A DNA stretch of 32,931 nt from Actinomadura sp. KC345 (GCF_004348515.1 NZ_SMKH01000056.1:1-32931), one strand, 5' to 3'; numbered from the stretch's first letter, positions 22,854 to 31,086 are shown. Notes: generated from the letters alone by a model not told the origin. Numbers and translations: made by a program.

Positions 22854-24599
22854 GTGCGGTTCTCGCTCTTCTACGAGCACCAACTGCCGCGACCGTGGGG
22901 TGACGGGCAGGAGTTGAAGCTCTACCAGGACGCGCTCGACCAGGTGGAGATCGCCGACCGGGTGGGGTTCGACTACGTCTGGGAAGTGGAGCACCACTTC
23001 CTGGAGGAGTACTCGCATTCGTCGGCGCCGGAGGTGTTCCTGGCGGCGGCGTCGCAGCGGACGAAGCGGATACGGCTCGGGCACGGCATCGTCCAGTTGC
23101 CTCCCGCCGTCAACCATCCCGCCCGGATCGCCGAGCGCATCGCGACACTCGATCTGGTCTCGAACGGCCGCGTCGACTTCGGGACGGGCGAATCCAGTTC
23201 GAGCGCGGAACTCGGCGGGTTCGGCGTGCGCCGCACCGACAAGCGCGCCCAGTGGCAGGACGCGATCGACGCCGTCACCAGGATGTTCGTCGAGGAGCCG
23301 TTCGCGGGCTGGAACTCCCCCGACATCCAGATGCCACCGCGCAACGTGCTGCCGAAGACCGTCCAGAAACCCCATCCCCCGCTCTGGGTCGCGTGCTCGC
23401 GCCGGGAGACCATCCAGTTCGCCGCCCGCAACGGCATCGGGGCCCTCTCGTTCTCGTTCGTGGAACCCGAGGACGCGGCAAAATGGGTGGACGAGTACTA
23501 CCGCATCCTCGCGTCGGAGGCATGCGTCCCGGCGGGCTTCGCGGTGAACCCGAACGTGACCGTCGTCCTGCCGATGATGCTGCACGAGGACGAGGCCACC
23601 GCGATCGACCGCGGCATCGACGGTGCGCACTTCTTCGCGTTCGCCCTCGCGCACTATTACGGCACCACACCGCACGATCCGGGACGCACCGACGTCTGGC
23701 AGGAGTTCCTGGACCGGCGCGACGCCCGGGGCTTCTCCCGCGAGCAGATCATCGCCAACGCCGGAACGCTCAACGTCAACGTCGGCTCCCTCCGCGGCGC
23801 CGTCGGCACGCCCGGCCAGGTGATCGAGCTGATCCGGCGCTACGAGTCGGCCGGCGTCGACCAGATCTCCTTCGTCCTCCAGTCGGGCCCGAACAAGCAC
23901 GAGCACATCTGCGAGACCCTCGAACTGTTCGGGAAGGCCGTCCTCCCGCACTTCACCGAAGGCCGGGACGAACGCGAGGCGGCCAAAGCCGAACGCCTGG
24001 CCCCCGCCATCGAAGCCGCCCTCGCCCGCCGGAAGCCGGCCCGCACGGTGCCGCCCGGCTACCGCATCGACGAGGACGCGGAGGTCGCCCGCGCACGCCG
24101 CCGGAGTCGCCGTCCCGCCCGCGAGGACGTCCGCGCCGCGGGCCGCAGGCGATTCAGGCAGGGCTTCTACACACTCGTCCACGGCCGGACCGACGCCCAG
24201 ATCGAACGGCGTTTCGGCCCGAACGCCCAACGCCTCTTCTTCGCAGGAATGGCCCGCGCCTACGATCCGTCCGCCTCGGGCGGTTTCACCGGCGAACTGG
24301 AGTTCCGCCTGACCAGCACGGTCGGAAAGACCAGCCGTTCGGAGACCAGCGGCTCGCAGACCAGCGGCTCCCAGACGACTTGGACGCTCCAGATCGGCAG
24401 GACCCGCGCTCGCGCTCGCCAGGGCCCGGCGAAGGACCCGGCCCTCACCCTCACGAGGGCGACGGCCGACTTCCTGCGGACTCTCGCCGGCGACGCCAAC
24501 CCGGCGTCCCTCCTCATGGACGGCCGCCTGGAACTGCGCGGCGATGTCGAACTGGCGCCGCGCCTCAGCGAGATGTTCGGCGGCCCGTCCCCCTACTGA
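22854..24599 (+). CDS. Fused LLM flavin monooxygenase - SCP2 sterol-carrier domain protein
   Basis: A 581-residue protein with two domains. Residues about 1-345 are a luciferase-like monooxygenase (FSLFYEHQLPRPW, YVWEVEHHFLEEYSHSSAPEVFLAAASQRT, GIVQLPPAVNHPARIAERIATLDLVSNGRVDFGTGES), a typical FMN/F420-class TIM barrel. After an Arg-rich linker, residues about 440-581 resemble an SCP2 lipid-binding domain, ending TLTRATADFLRTLAG, ASLLMDGRLELRGDVELAPRLSEMF. The start is GTG 22854 behind GGAGGTG; the longer in-frame reading upstream has no ribosome site. The fusion suggests oxidation of a hydrophobic substrate held by the SCP2 part; the substrate is not known. A short Ser/Thr/Gly repeat (ETSGSQTSGSQTT) sits inside the SCP2 region. 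It is transcribed alone, with a terminator behind it. Confidence 0.85.
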   Translation: MRFSLFYEHQLPRPWGDGQELKLYQDALDQVEIADRVGFDYVWEVEHHFLEEYSHSSAPEVFLAAASQRTKRIRLGHGIVQLPPAVNHPARIAERIATLDLVSNGRVDFGTGESSSSAELGGFGVRRTDKRAQWQDAIDAVTRMFVEEPFAGWNSPDIQMPPRNVLPKTVQKPHPPLWVACSRRETIQFAARNGIGALSFSFVEPEDAAKWVDEYYRILASEACVPAGFAVNPNVTVVLPMMLHEDEATAIDRGIDGAHFFAFALAHYYGTTPHDPGRTDVWQEFLDRRDARGFSREQIIANAGTLNVNVGSLRGAVGTPGQVIELIRRYESAGVDQISFVLQSGPNKHEHICETLELFGKAVLPHFTEGRDEREAAKAERLAPAIEAALARRKPARTVPPGYRIDEDAEVARARRRSRRPAREDVRAAGRRRFRQGFYTLVHGRTDAQIERRFGPNAQRLFFAGMARAYDPSASGGFTGELEFRLTSTVGKTSRSETSGSQTSGSQTTWTLQIGRTRARARQGPAKDPALTLTRATADFLRTLAGDANPASLLMDGRLELRGDVELAPRLSEMFGGPSPY

Positions 24600-24605
24600 G
24601 ACGGC

Positions 24606-24638
24606 GGTGGCCGTGGTCCCCCGATCACCACGGCCACC
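24606..24638. terminator. Perfect 12-bp hairpin between convergent genes
   Basis: GGTGGCCGTGGT (24606-24617) pairs with ACCACGGCCACC (24627-24638) around 9 bases, starting 7 bases after the LLM-SCP2 stop. There is no T-tract. It may also serve the convergent hydrolase gene. The rest of 24639-24778 holds nothing I can identify. Confidence 0.75.
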
Positions 24639-24778
24639 ACTTACTCAGACGCCCGCCCACGGCGCCCGAGTTCGCGCTCCCTGGCAATTCGATCTGATCC
24701 GGGATCACCCGGCACCGACCACAGCCCGCCCACCGGCCCACGGCCTGCCTTTCCAGCGGCCTGCCAGTTCCAGGCCGG

Positions 24779-25591
24779 TCAGTTCCAGAGGTCGGCGAGG
24801 ACGTCGTTCAGCCTGCCCGGGGAGTCGACGTGGGGATAATGCGCCGAGCTCGCGATGGACATGTGACGGGCTCCGATGCGGTCGGCGGTGACCCGTGCGC
24901 ACGCCATGAGAGGGACGCCGCCGCGCTCGCGATAGAGATCGGGGGCGGACTCCCAGGCTCCGGAGACCACCAGTTTGGGGCACGGTGCCGCTCGCAGGGC
25001 GGGCAGGGGGATCCCGGCCTCCCAGCACACACGTTCACGCAGGGCGGTGGCGGCCGCGCGCAGCCGTCGCCCGCTCTCCTCCATCGGCGCCGCGCCGACC
25101 GACTCGGCCGCCGAGCGCAGGTACTCCTCCGGCGTCATCTCGGGGAGGTCGGCGTATGCGGCACGGTTGGCGCGCAGCGCCGCCGCCACATCCGGATGGT
25201 CGGCCGCCGCCTGGTAGCAGCCGGGTTCGATCAAGGTGAGCGACCGCACCGCCTCTGGCATGCGGGCGGCGGCGATCATGACGCCGACTCCGCCGTAAGA
25301 GTGGCCGACCAGGTGCGCGCCGCCGTACCCGAGCAGTTCGGCGATGTCGTCGGCATCGGCGAGGTAGTCGGCGGGGAACGGCTCGCCCGCGTCGGGACTG
25401 TCGCCGTACCCGCGCCGGTCCATCAGCAGCAGCCGGAAACGGCCGGCGAGCGGACGCTGGGCGCCGAACCCGTACACCGGGTCGTCGCCCCAGCTGGTCG
25501 AGCCGTGCACGAAGATCACGCGCGGCGCCGCCTCGGGACCCAGCGCCGTCACATGGACGTCGCCCGGCAGCGCCCCGTTCGGGCGGAACAT
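24779..25591 (-). CDS. Alpha/beta-fold hydrolase under divergent TetR control
   Basis: A 270-residue alpha/beta hydrolase. The oxyanion strand is VIFVHGSTSWGDD, then LLMDRRGYGDSP, the nucleophile elbow GHSYGG with Ser98, LTLIEPGCY, and the C-terminal His254 in AHYPHVDSPGRLNDVL. ATG 25591 is preceded by GAGGAGGGG. The Trp/Asp after the first glycine loop and the overall pattern resemble haloperoxidase/esterase-type members, but no substrate can be named. It is divergent from a TetR regulator across 97 bases that hold a perfect palindromic operator. That is the usual layout for a detoxifying enzyme induced by its substrate; this role is inference. Confidence 0.88.
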   Translation of the reverse strand: MFRPNGALPGDVHVTALGPEAAPRVIFVHGSTSWGDDPVYGFGAQRPLAGRFRLLLMDRRGYGDSPDAGEPFPADYLADADDIAELLGYGGAHLVGHSYGGVGVMIAAARMPEAVRSLTLIEPGCYQAAADHPDVAAALRANRAAYADLPEMTPEEYLRSAAESVGAAPMEESGRRLRAAATALRERVCWEAGIPLPALRAAPCPKLVVSGAWESAPDLYRERGGVPLMACARVTADRIGARHMSIASSAHYPHVDSPGRLNDVLADLWN

Positions 25592-25620
25592 ACACCCCTC
25601 CTCAACGATGTGCTAAACGA

Positions 25621-25640
25621 TGTTCAATACACATTGAACA
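25621..25640. promoter_or_regulatory. 20-bp palindromic operator for the divergent TetR regulator
   Basis: TGTTCAAT-ACAC-ATTGAACA is a perfect 8+4+8 palindrome in an AT-rich gap between the hydrolase and TetR genes. A plus-strand -10 TATAGA lies at 25644-25649. On the minus strand TGTTCA could be a -35 with TTTAGC as -10. A bound dimer would cover both promoters. Confidence 0.75.
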
Positions 25641-25688
25641 CTGTATAGAAGAGCTGAGCGGCGATAGTCAAGCCGGTACGGTGATCCC

Positions 25689-26405
25689 GTGCCATCCACA
25701 GAGACGCCCGGCGGGTCGGTCTGGCTGCGTCCCGAACGGCCTCCGCGCGACCGTCGGCTCAGCCGGCACCGGGTCGTCGACACGGCCGTCGCCGTCCTGG
25801 ACGCCGAGGGGCACCGCGGGTTGTCCATGCGCAGGATCGCCGCCGAACTCGGCGTGACCGCCGGTTCGCTGTACTGGTACGTCCGCACGAAGGACGACCT
25901 GCTGGAACTGGCACTGGACCGGGTGCTCGGCGAGGTCGACGCCGACCTGGACGAGCCGGACTGGCGGCACGCGCTCGCCACCCTGGCCCGGAGCAACCGG
26001 GCGATGCTGCTGCGGCACCCCTGGGCGCTGTCGGAACTGACCGTCCGCCCGAACCTCGGGCCGAACGCGCTGGCGCTCGCGGAGACCGGCCTGCGACAGC
26101 TGGCGAGCACCGGTTTCGCCGACGAGGACCTGGACGCCGCGATGGCCATGATCAATGACCACGTGGTCGGCGCGGTCATCGCCGAGGTCGCCTGGCGGGA
26201 CGCCCTGGCGCGCATGGACGAGACCGGAACCGACTGGAGCGAACGCGTCCCCGCCTATCTGCAGGAGATCACTGACCGCCACCCGATGCTGTCCCGCCGG
26301 ATGGCCGCTGCCACCAAACCCGACGTGGAACGCGAAAGCGAGCGACGCTTCGAGTTCGCCCTGACATGCCTCCTGGACGGCTTGGCCGCACGCCGCCCCA
26401 CATGA
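25689..26405 (+). CDS. TetR family transcriptional regulator
   Basis: A 238-residue one-component repressor. The N-terminal HTH is VVDTAVAVLDAEGHRGLSMRRIAAELGVTAGSLYWYVRTKDDLLELALD (residues about 29-77), very typical of the TetR_C_1-type group that includes TetR itself. The rest is an all-helical ligand and dimer domain, ending FALTCLLDGLAARRPT. The GTG start at 25689 has no ribosome site; GTG 25681 is out of frame. With the -10 at 25644 a short leader is expected. Divergent from the alpha/beta hydrolase with a 20-bp palindrome between, it very probably represses both genes. Confidence 0.92.
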   Translation: MPSTETPGGSVWLRPERPPRDRRLSRHRVVDTAVAVLDAEGHRGLSMRRIAAELGVTAGSLYWYVRTKDDLLELALDRVLGEVDADLDEPDWRHALATLARSNRAMLLRHPWALSELTVRPNLGPNALALAETGLRQLASTGFADEDLDAAMAMINDHVVGAVIAEVAWRDALARMDETGTDWSERVPAYLQEITDRHPMLSRRMAAATKPDVERESERRFEFALTCLLDGLAARRPT

Positions 26406-26553
26406 CCGGCCCCTGACAACGCCGCTCTCCCCACTCCTCTCCCGAAGATCACTGGTCCGGCCGGCGAGGCGAGCAACCCAACGCGGACGGCAGACACGGC
26501 GTCCGGTCAGCGGGAACCCTCGCTCCCGGGGCCCTTACCGGCCAGGAACTCGG

Positions 26554-27291
26554 CTACTTGGCGGACGGGCGTCCGGCGACGAGATCGCTCAGCCGGTCAC
26601 CGAGCCGCTGGACGGGCAGCCGGTACCGGCGTTCACGGACCCGCGCCCGCTTCTCCTTCCGCGAGCCGGGCGAGTACCGGCGCCGCGCCCAGGGCGAGTC
26701 CGGGCGTGCCAGCCGGACCGCCCCGGCCAGCGCGACCACGCCGACGAAGAGCCCGAGGACGCCCGTCCAGATCTTGCCCTTGAGCAGGGCGATCACGGCC
26801 AGGCAGGCATTGAGCGTGAGGGCGAGGACGATGACCCACAACCCGTCCCCGGCGACCTCGTCCGCCCCCAGCGGCCGGAGCCCCAACAACAGCAACCCGC
26901 ACAGGGCGACGGTGACGAACACGACCTCGACCGACAGGCGGCCCTGCTCACTCCAGTAGACGTCCCGCAGGTAGAACACCAGTGCGAACTCGTCCAGCAC
27001 CAGGGCCGCGCCGACCCCGAACAACGCGGCGGCCGTCGCCGCCCACCCGGACGCCCCGTCCTCGATGGCAAGCCCGCCGACACCGCCGACGCACATGAAC
27101 ACGAGGCCGAACACGGCGTGGTGGATGTGCTGCCCGCCCGGCGCGACGTTCCCCGGCCACCACCGGACCTGCCGCCGGATCATCCGCACGCTGAACCTGA
27201 TGAAGAGGAACCCCGCGATGAACGCCAGCAGAAAGCAGAACAACCGGAGCCGACCGGTGTCCGCGATCTCCCGTATGAACCACTCCCCCAT
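26554..27291 (-). CDS. Conserved six-TM membrane protein with HIHH motif
   Basis: A 245-residue integral membrane protein. Six hydrophobic segments can be read: LFCFLLAFIAGFLFIRFSV; AVFGLVFMCVGGVGGLAI; AATAAALFGVGAALVLDEFAL; VVFVTVALCGLLLLGL; LWVIVLALTLNACLAVIALL; TGVLGLFVGVVALAGAV. A basic cytoplasmic tail of about 55 residues follows. GQHIHHAVFG before segment 2, IEDGA after it and LDEF at the end of segment 3 place His, Glu and Asp near each other, possibly a metal site (inference). It looks like a conserved actinobacterial family but I know no function. ATG 27291 is chosen for GGAAGGTGG upstream; the longer reading adds only 18 Pro/Gly residues. The ATPase gene lies 73 bases upstream on the same strand. 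Confidence 0.78.
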   Translation of the reverse strand: MGEWFIREIADTGRLRLFCFLLAFIAGFLFIRFSVRMIRRQVRWWPGNVAPGGQHIHHAVFGLVFMCVGGVGGLAIEDGASGWAATAAALFGVGAALVLDEFALVFYLRDVYWSEQGRLSVEVVFVTVALCGLLLLGLRPLGADEVAGDGLWVIVLALTLNACLAVIALLKGKIWTGVLGLFVGVVALAGAVRLARPDSPWARRRYSPGSRKEKRARVRERRYRLPVQRLGDRLSDLVAGRPSAK

Positions 27292-27364
27292 ACCGGGCCA
27301 CCTTCCCGCCTGCGGGCAAAGCAAGCCCGCCCCGGGCCAAGGCAAGCCCGCACTCGGCGGTCGC

Positions 27365-27802
27365 CTACCGAAACTCCGCTCTCAGCAGCGCCCACACGCT
27401 TTTCCCCTCGAACTCCACCCGAACTCCATGCTCCTCGGACAGGAAATCGATAATCCCTCGGCCCCATCCACCCGGGTCCGGAACGTCATCGCCCAGCGGC
27501 CGTTCTGGCATAGACAGGTCGGGCTCGGAAGCCCGCGGCCTCTGCGACGAGCAATCCCACACCTCTACCCGGATGCCGTCCCCGGCGAGAGCCATCCGCA
27601 AGGTGACCGGCTTGTGGGGCGTGGCGCGCACCGCGTTCGTGAGCAGCTCCGACGCGATGAGCACGGCGGCCTCCACGGTCTCCTCCGCGAGCCCCCACTG
27701 AAGCGCCTGCGACTCGACGATCAGCCGCCCCTGCTGGACGACGTCCGGCGTGGCCAGAAATCCCCGCCGCAGGGCCCAAGGCCCCGCCACCGTCCTTTCC
27801 AC
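27365..27802 (-). CDS. HATPase_c (RsbW-like) regulatory ATP-binding protein of a WhiJ-type module
   Basis: A 145-residue GHKL ATPase domain without any sensor, like anti-sigma factor kinases and the many Streptomyces RsbW-like proteins. The N box is ELLTNAV (52-58), the G1 Asp83 is in VEVWDCSS, and the lid/G2 region is GGWGRGIIDFL (111-121). The GTG start at 27802 has little ribosome site. A second GTG at 27790, five codons on, lies after GGAAAGGA and may be the real start. It is divergent from the XRE/DUF5753 gene and the DUF397 gene. This three-part set is the WhiJ-type arrangement known in Streptomyces development control; the exact partner and output here are unknown. Confidence 0.85.
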   Translation of the reverse strand: MERTVAGPWALRRGFLATPDVVQQGRLIVESQALQWGLAEETVEAAVLIASELLTNAVRATPHKPVTLRMALAGDGIRVEVWDCSSQRPRASEPDLSMPERPLGDDVPDPGGWGRGIIDFLSEEHGVRVEFEGKSVWALLRAEFR

Positions 27803-27981
27803 TCGAACCAGAGAGAGCCCGTTATGTCGAACTCACCCTTTCTGGACCGCCGCCTGAAGATCATCCCCTTCACCACTCCCGTCGCTCGTCGTGTGCAATC
27901 AGCCACACATCGTGGGACTTTCTGGCTACCGTCGGAAGTGGGACCGGCTTTATCCAACTCGATACTTCCGGAGGGCAACTC

Positions 27982-28791
27982 ATGGTGAATCGGAAGCAGC
28001 TCGACCCGACCGAGTCCGTGGCCGCGCTTTTCGGGGCAAAAGCTCCGAAAGCTCCGGGACGAAGCCGGACTTTCCCAGGCCCAACTCGCAGAAGCCGTCA
28101 ACTACTCGAACGACACGATCTCCAAGGTGGAGACCGCCGCCCAGGCCCCGTCCGCCGAACTCGCCACGCGCCTCGACGCCCACTTCGGCACCGGCGACAC
28201 CTTCCAGGAACTCCAGCCCCTCGCCGCCAAGGAGGGCACCCGACCTTCTTCCGCCCCTACGCCGACCTGGAGAACACCGCCAAGGCGGTTCGCGTCTACG
28301 AGCCCGTCGTCGTCACGGGCCTGCTTCAGATCGAGGAGTACGCCCGTGCAGTCCTGATGCCGGGCCAGTACACGAATGCGATCGACTTGGCGGTCGACGC
28401 ACGCATGAACCGGCAGGAGGTCCTGCGGAGGAAAGAGCCTCCCTGGGTGGTGATCGTCATGCTCGAGTCGGTGATCCGGACGGAAGTCGGCAGCAAGGAG
28501 ATCACTAAGGCCCAACTCGCTCGCGTCCTGGAACTCTCCCAGGAGCCCAACATCAACATCCTGGTCGTCCCGGACGGATCACAGGTCTTTCCCGCGGCGG
28601 GCTTCACCCTATTCACCCTGGCGGACGAACCCGAGATCGGGTTCGTGGAGAGCGCGGGCGGCACCGGCCGGGTGATCGAACTAGGCTCTCAGGTGGAGGA
28701 ACTTCGACGATTGTGGGACTTGATCGGCAGCTCCGCTCTGACCGATTCGGCCTCACGTGATCTGATCCGAGAGGTGATGGAGGGTCTGTGA
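27982..28791 (+). CDS. WhiJ-like XRE/DUF5753 regulator with out-of-frame HTH domain
   Basis: The open frame starts normally (MVNRKQLDPTESVAALFGAK, ATG 27982 behind GGAGGG) and ends with a good DUF5753 ligand-type domain (PTFFRPYADLENTAKAVRVYE through LIREVMEGL). Between about 28041 and 28240, however, its translation is meaningless Arg/Pro-rich sequence. The expected XRE helix-turn-helix (KLRKLRDEAGLSQAQLAEAV, then NYSNDTISKVE) is present intact in the +1 frame. An extra A in AAAA (28038-28041) moves the HTH out of frame, and a missing G near 28231-28236 restores it. The HTH frame has no start codon of its own. So either the gene makes a DNA-binding-dead protein or the two homopolymer indels are sequencing errors. 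It overlaps the DUF397 gene by four bases (GTGA). Confidence 0.8.
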   Translation: MVNRKQLDPTESVAALFGAKAPKAPGRSRTFPGPTRRSRQLLERHDLQGGDRRPGPVRRTRHAPRRPLRHRRHLPGTPAPRRQGGHPTFFRPYADLENTAKAVRVYEPVVVTGLLQIEEYARAVLMPGQYTNAIDLAVDARMNRQEVLRRKEPPWVVIVMLESVIRTEVGSKEITKAQLARVLELSQEPNINILVVPDGSQVFPAAGFTLFTLADEPEIGFVESAGGTGRVIELGSQVEELRRLWDLIGSSALTDSASRDLIREVMEGL

Positions 28792-28988
28792 ACGATCTGA
28801 AGCGCATCGCATGGCGCAAGAGCAGTCACAGCAGCCAAGAGGGCGGCACATGTGTCGAGGTGGCCAACCTCAGCACCACCGTCGCCGTCCGAGACAGCAC
28901 CGACCCGGCCGGGCCGATCCTCCGGTTCGGCCGTCCCGCCATCGCCGGGCTCGTCGGACGCATCAGGGCCGGCGAACTCGACCGATGA
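28788..28988 (+). CDS. DUF397 small protein of the WhiJ-type module
   Basis: A 66-residue protein with the family pattern: IAWRKSSHSSQEGGTCVEVA, then VAVRDSTDPAGPILRF and a C-terminal helix FGRPAIAGLVGRIRAGEL. DUF397 proteins are encoded beside WhiJ-like HTH genes in actinomycetes and are thought to modulate them. GTG 28788 overlaps the stop of the upstream gene (GTGA), giving coupled translation. The frame is intact although the HTH of its partner is scrambled. A terminator follows directly. Confidence 0.92.
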   Translation: MNDLKRIAWRKSSHSSQEGGTCVEVANLSTTVAVRDSTDPAGPILRFGRPAIAGLVGRIRAGELDR

Positions 28989-29003
28989 CCGTCCCCCTCA
29001 ACG

Positions 29004-29030
29004 GCCCCCTCTCCGGAGGGGGCTTTCGTT
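29004..29030 (+). terminator. Rho-independent terminator after DUF397
   Basis: GCCCCCTC (29004-29011) pairs perfectly with GAGGGGGC (29016-29023) around a TCCG tetraloop, followed by TTTCGTT. It ends the WhiJ-like operon 15 bases after the DUF397 stop. Confidence 0.9.
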
Positions 29031-29070
29031 CGGAGATCGGCGGGATACCGGGGCGGGCGAGGGTGGCGAG

Positions 29071-29526
29071 ATGAACATCGTCGTGGACGACCTGTCCCGT
29101 CCGGAGATCGCCGCGTTCCTCAACGATCACGTTCGGGAGATGCGGGCCATCACGCCGCTGGAGAGCAAGCACGCACTCGACCTCGACGCCCTGCGCGAAC
29201 CCGAGGTCACGTTCTGGTCGGTGATGGACGGCCAATCGGTGGTGGGGTGCGGCGCCATCAAGAAGCTGGACGCCTTCCACGCCGAGTTGAAGTCGATGCG
29301 GACGGCACCGACGCGCAAACGGAGTGGGATCGCGTCCTCGCTGATGGAACACATCCTTACCGAGACCAAGCGCATGGGGTTCACCCAACTGAGCCTGGAG
29401 ACCGGATCCGCCGAGTTCTTCCTCCCCGCAAGGAAGCTGTACGAGAGGTTCGGCTTCACCTACTGCGCTCCCTTCGCGGACTACAAGCCCGACCCGAACA
29501 GCGTCTTCATGACACGCCCGCTTTAG
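29071..29526 (+). CDS. GNAT family N-acetyltransferase
   Basis: A 151-residue acetyl-CoA-dependent acetyltransferase, full length for a single GNAT domain. SMRTAPTRKRSGIASSLMEHIL (76-95) gives strand 4 and the acetyl-CoA loop (R/Q-xx-G-x-A type, with a Ser where Gly is common). QLSLETGSAEFFLPARKLYERFGF is the typical strand 5 and helix. ESKHALDLDALREPEVTFWSV and FADYKPDPNSVFMT match the YsnE-like subgroup. ATG 29071 follows GAGGGTGG; the longer in-frame reading upstream crosses the DUF397 gene and terminator. The substrate is unknown. It appears to be transcribed alone. Confidence 0.9.
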   Translation: MNIVVDDLSRPEIAAFLNDHVREMRAITPLESKHALDLDALREPEVTFWSVMDGQSVVGCGAIKKLDAFHAELKSMRTAPTRKRSGIASSLMEHILTETKRMGFTQLSLETGSAEFFLPARKLYERFGFTYCAPFADYKPDPNSVFMTRPL

Positions 29527-29627
29527 CGATCTTGCACTTCTCCGACTATCCGAGAGGCCTTACCACTGTCACCTAGGAATCCGGGCTGGCTCAGACACAC
29601 AGTGCAACTGTTCGATAGCATTGAGTC

Positions 29628-30956
29628 ATGTGTTCGACCGATGGGATCGATGTGGCGTCGATGTCCACCAGTGAGCTGGTGGACGCGGCGGCGACGATCG
29701 CGGCCGAACTCACCCTCCGGGACGCGCCCGACTCCCCAGCAGAGTGCATGCGCGATGCCGAGACCCTGGCCCGAGCAACCGACCTGCACGAAAGCGCCTT
29801 GGCTGGGCTGATCGGCCGGGTGGACGCAGCCGGTGAGATGCGCCGCTGGGGTTACCCGTCCGCCCGCAGTTGGCTGCGCTCGCGGCTCGGCATGCGCGAG
29901 GCCCGCGCCAAGGAACGCCTCAACCTGGCCCGGCAGCGCCACCGCCTCCCCAACGTCACCACACGACTCGCCCGCGGGGAACTCTCCTACGGCTACGCCG
30001 CCACCATCGCCACCGCCGTCGCCCGCCTGAACGACGCCGACTGCACAGCCGCGGAAGAGATCCTCCTCGACCTGACCCGGCAAGGCTTCTCCGCCGGAAA
30101 GATCGCCGCCTTCGGCGACCGCATCACCGACCTGATCGCCGAACGCGACGGCACCGAAACCCCTGATGAAGACTCCCGGCGAGGCTACGAACGCTCCTGG
30201 ATCGACTCCACCCGCTCCCTGGACGGCGGCCGCCACCTCAAAGGCTGGCTCAACGCCGAGGACGCCGCCGTCTGGGACGGCACCCTCGCGCCGCTGGCCA
30301 AGCCCGCGGGTACCGACGACCCCCGAGATCTGTCCGAGCGGACTGCGGCGGCACTGATCAGTGTTCTGTCAGGCGGGCACAAGGCCACCAAGGTCACCGT
30401 CATCTGTGACCTGAACACCCTGACAGGCGGATCCGTCCCAGCGCGCCTCACCGACGGGACACCGATCCCGGCCGAGCAGGCCCGCCGTATCGCCCTGTCG
30501 GCCGGTGTCTCTCCACTCATCCTGGGACGCGGCAACATCCCGCTCTACCTGGGGCACCGGGAGCGGTTCGCCTCCCCAGGCCAGCGCCGTGTACTGGAGA
30601 CGCTGTACGCCACATGCGCGGTCGAAGGCTGCGAAGTCCCCGGGACATTGTGCGAGGCCGACCACGTCGATGGCTGGGCGCTCGGCCACAGCCCCACCGA
30701 CATCGACAAACTCGCCCTTACATGCGGTTGGCACAACCGCTGGAAGGCGGCCAACCCCGCGCATATCCACATCGCCAAGGGACGGGACGGGCGCTACATC
30801 TACCACGTCCGGCCACCGGACGCCCCTGGTCCACCGCCACAGACGCCGCGCGCCACGGACCTGTGGAGTCCGGCAGCAAACCACCGGGTTCGGCTACGGC
30901 CTCGCCGACTCCAGCCCGGCCCCGCCCGCGGCCGACGACAGGCAGCCGGCCCCTGA
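29628..30956 (+). CDS. DUF222 / HNH endonuclease domain protein
   Basis: A 442-residue protein of the 13E12-repeat type, multicopy in actinobacterial genomes. An N-terminal helical DUF222 domain (about 20-270; DLHESALAGLIGRVDAAGE, GYPSARSWLRSRLGM, GELSYGYAATIATAV) is followed by an HNH nuclease domain. In the latter Cys330 and Cys335, the DH pair 345-346 in CEADHVDGW, Cys366 and His369-Asn370 in CGWHNRWK form the zinc and catalytic set. So the nuclease looks intact. The last 45 residues are Pro/Arg-rich low complexity and may be a slipped 3' end. ATG 29628 has no ribosome site but a TAGCAT element lies 7 bases upstream, suggesting a leaderless mRNA. Its biological role is not established; nicking or mobile-DNA activity has been suggested for the family. 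It sits next to a repeat array and a groEL remnant. Confidence 0.88.
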   Translation: MCSTDGIDVASMSTSELVDAAATIAAELTLRDAPDSPAECMRDAETLARATDLHESALAGLIGRVDAAGEMRRWGYPSARSWLRSRLGMREARAKERLNLARQRHRLPNVTTRLARGELSYGYAATIATAVARLNDADCTAAEEILLDLTRQGFSAGKIAAFGDRITDLIAERDGTETPDEDSRRGYERSWIDSTRSLDGGRHLKGWLNAEDAAVWDGTLAPLAKPAGTDDPRDLSERTAAALISVLSGGHKATKVTVICDLNTLTGGSVPARLTDGTPIPAEQARRIALSAGVSPLILGRGNIPLYLGHRERFASPGQRRVLETLYATCAVEGCEVPGTLCEADHVDGWALGHSPTDIDKLALTCGWHNRWKAANPAHIHIAKGRDGRYIYHVRPPDAPGPPPQTPRATDLWSPAANHRVRLRPRRLQPGPARGRRQAAGP

Positions 30957-31086
30957 ACCATCCGCGACGGATCACCGCCGAAGCTTCATCGAACGCTCAC
31001 TCGTCAACCTCACTGACCACCGAGATCACCCGAAGCTTTCATCGAAGGCGGTTGACGGCCGATACACGCGAACTCAACAACGCGCG

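Noticed and set aside
27891..27908. GTGTG/CACAC inverted repeat in the WhiJ-module divergent region
   Set aside because: Five-base arms are expected by chance; no further symmetry supports an operator.
28030..28245. Programmed double ribosomal frameshifting in the WhiJ-like gene
   Set aside because: It would need a +1 and then a -1 event within 200 bases with only weak slippery runs and no evident stimulator. Two indels or read errors are far simpler.
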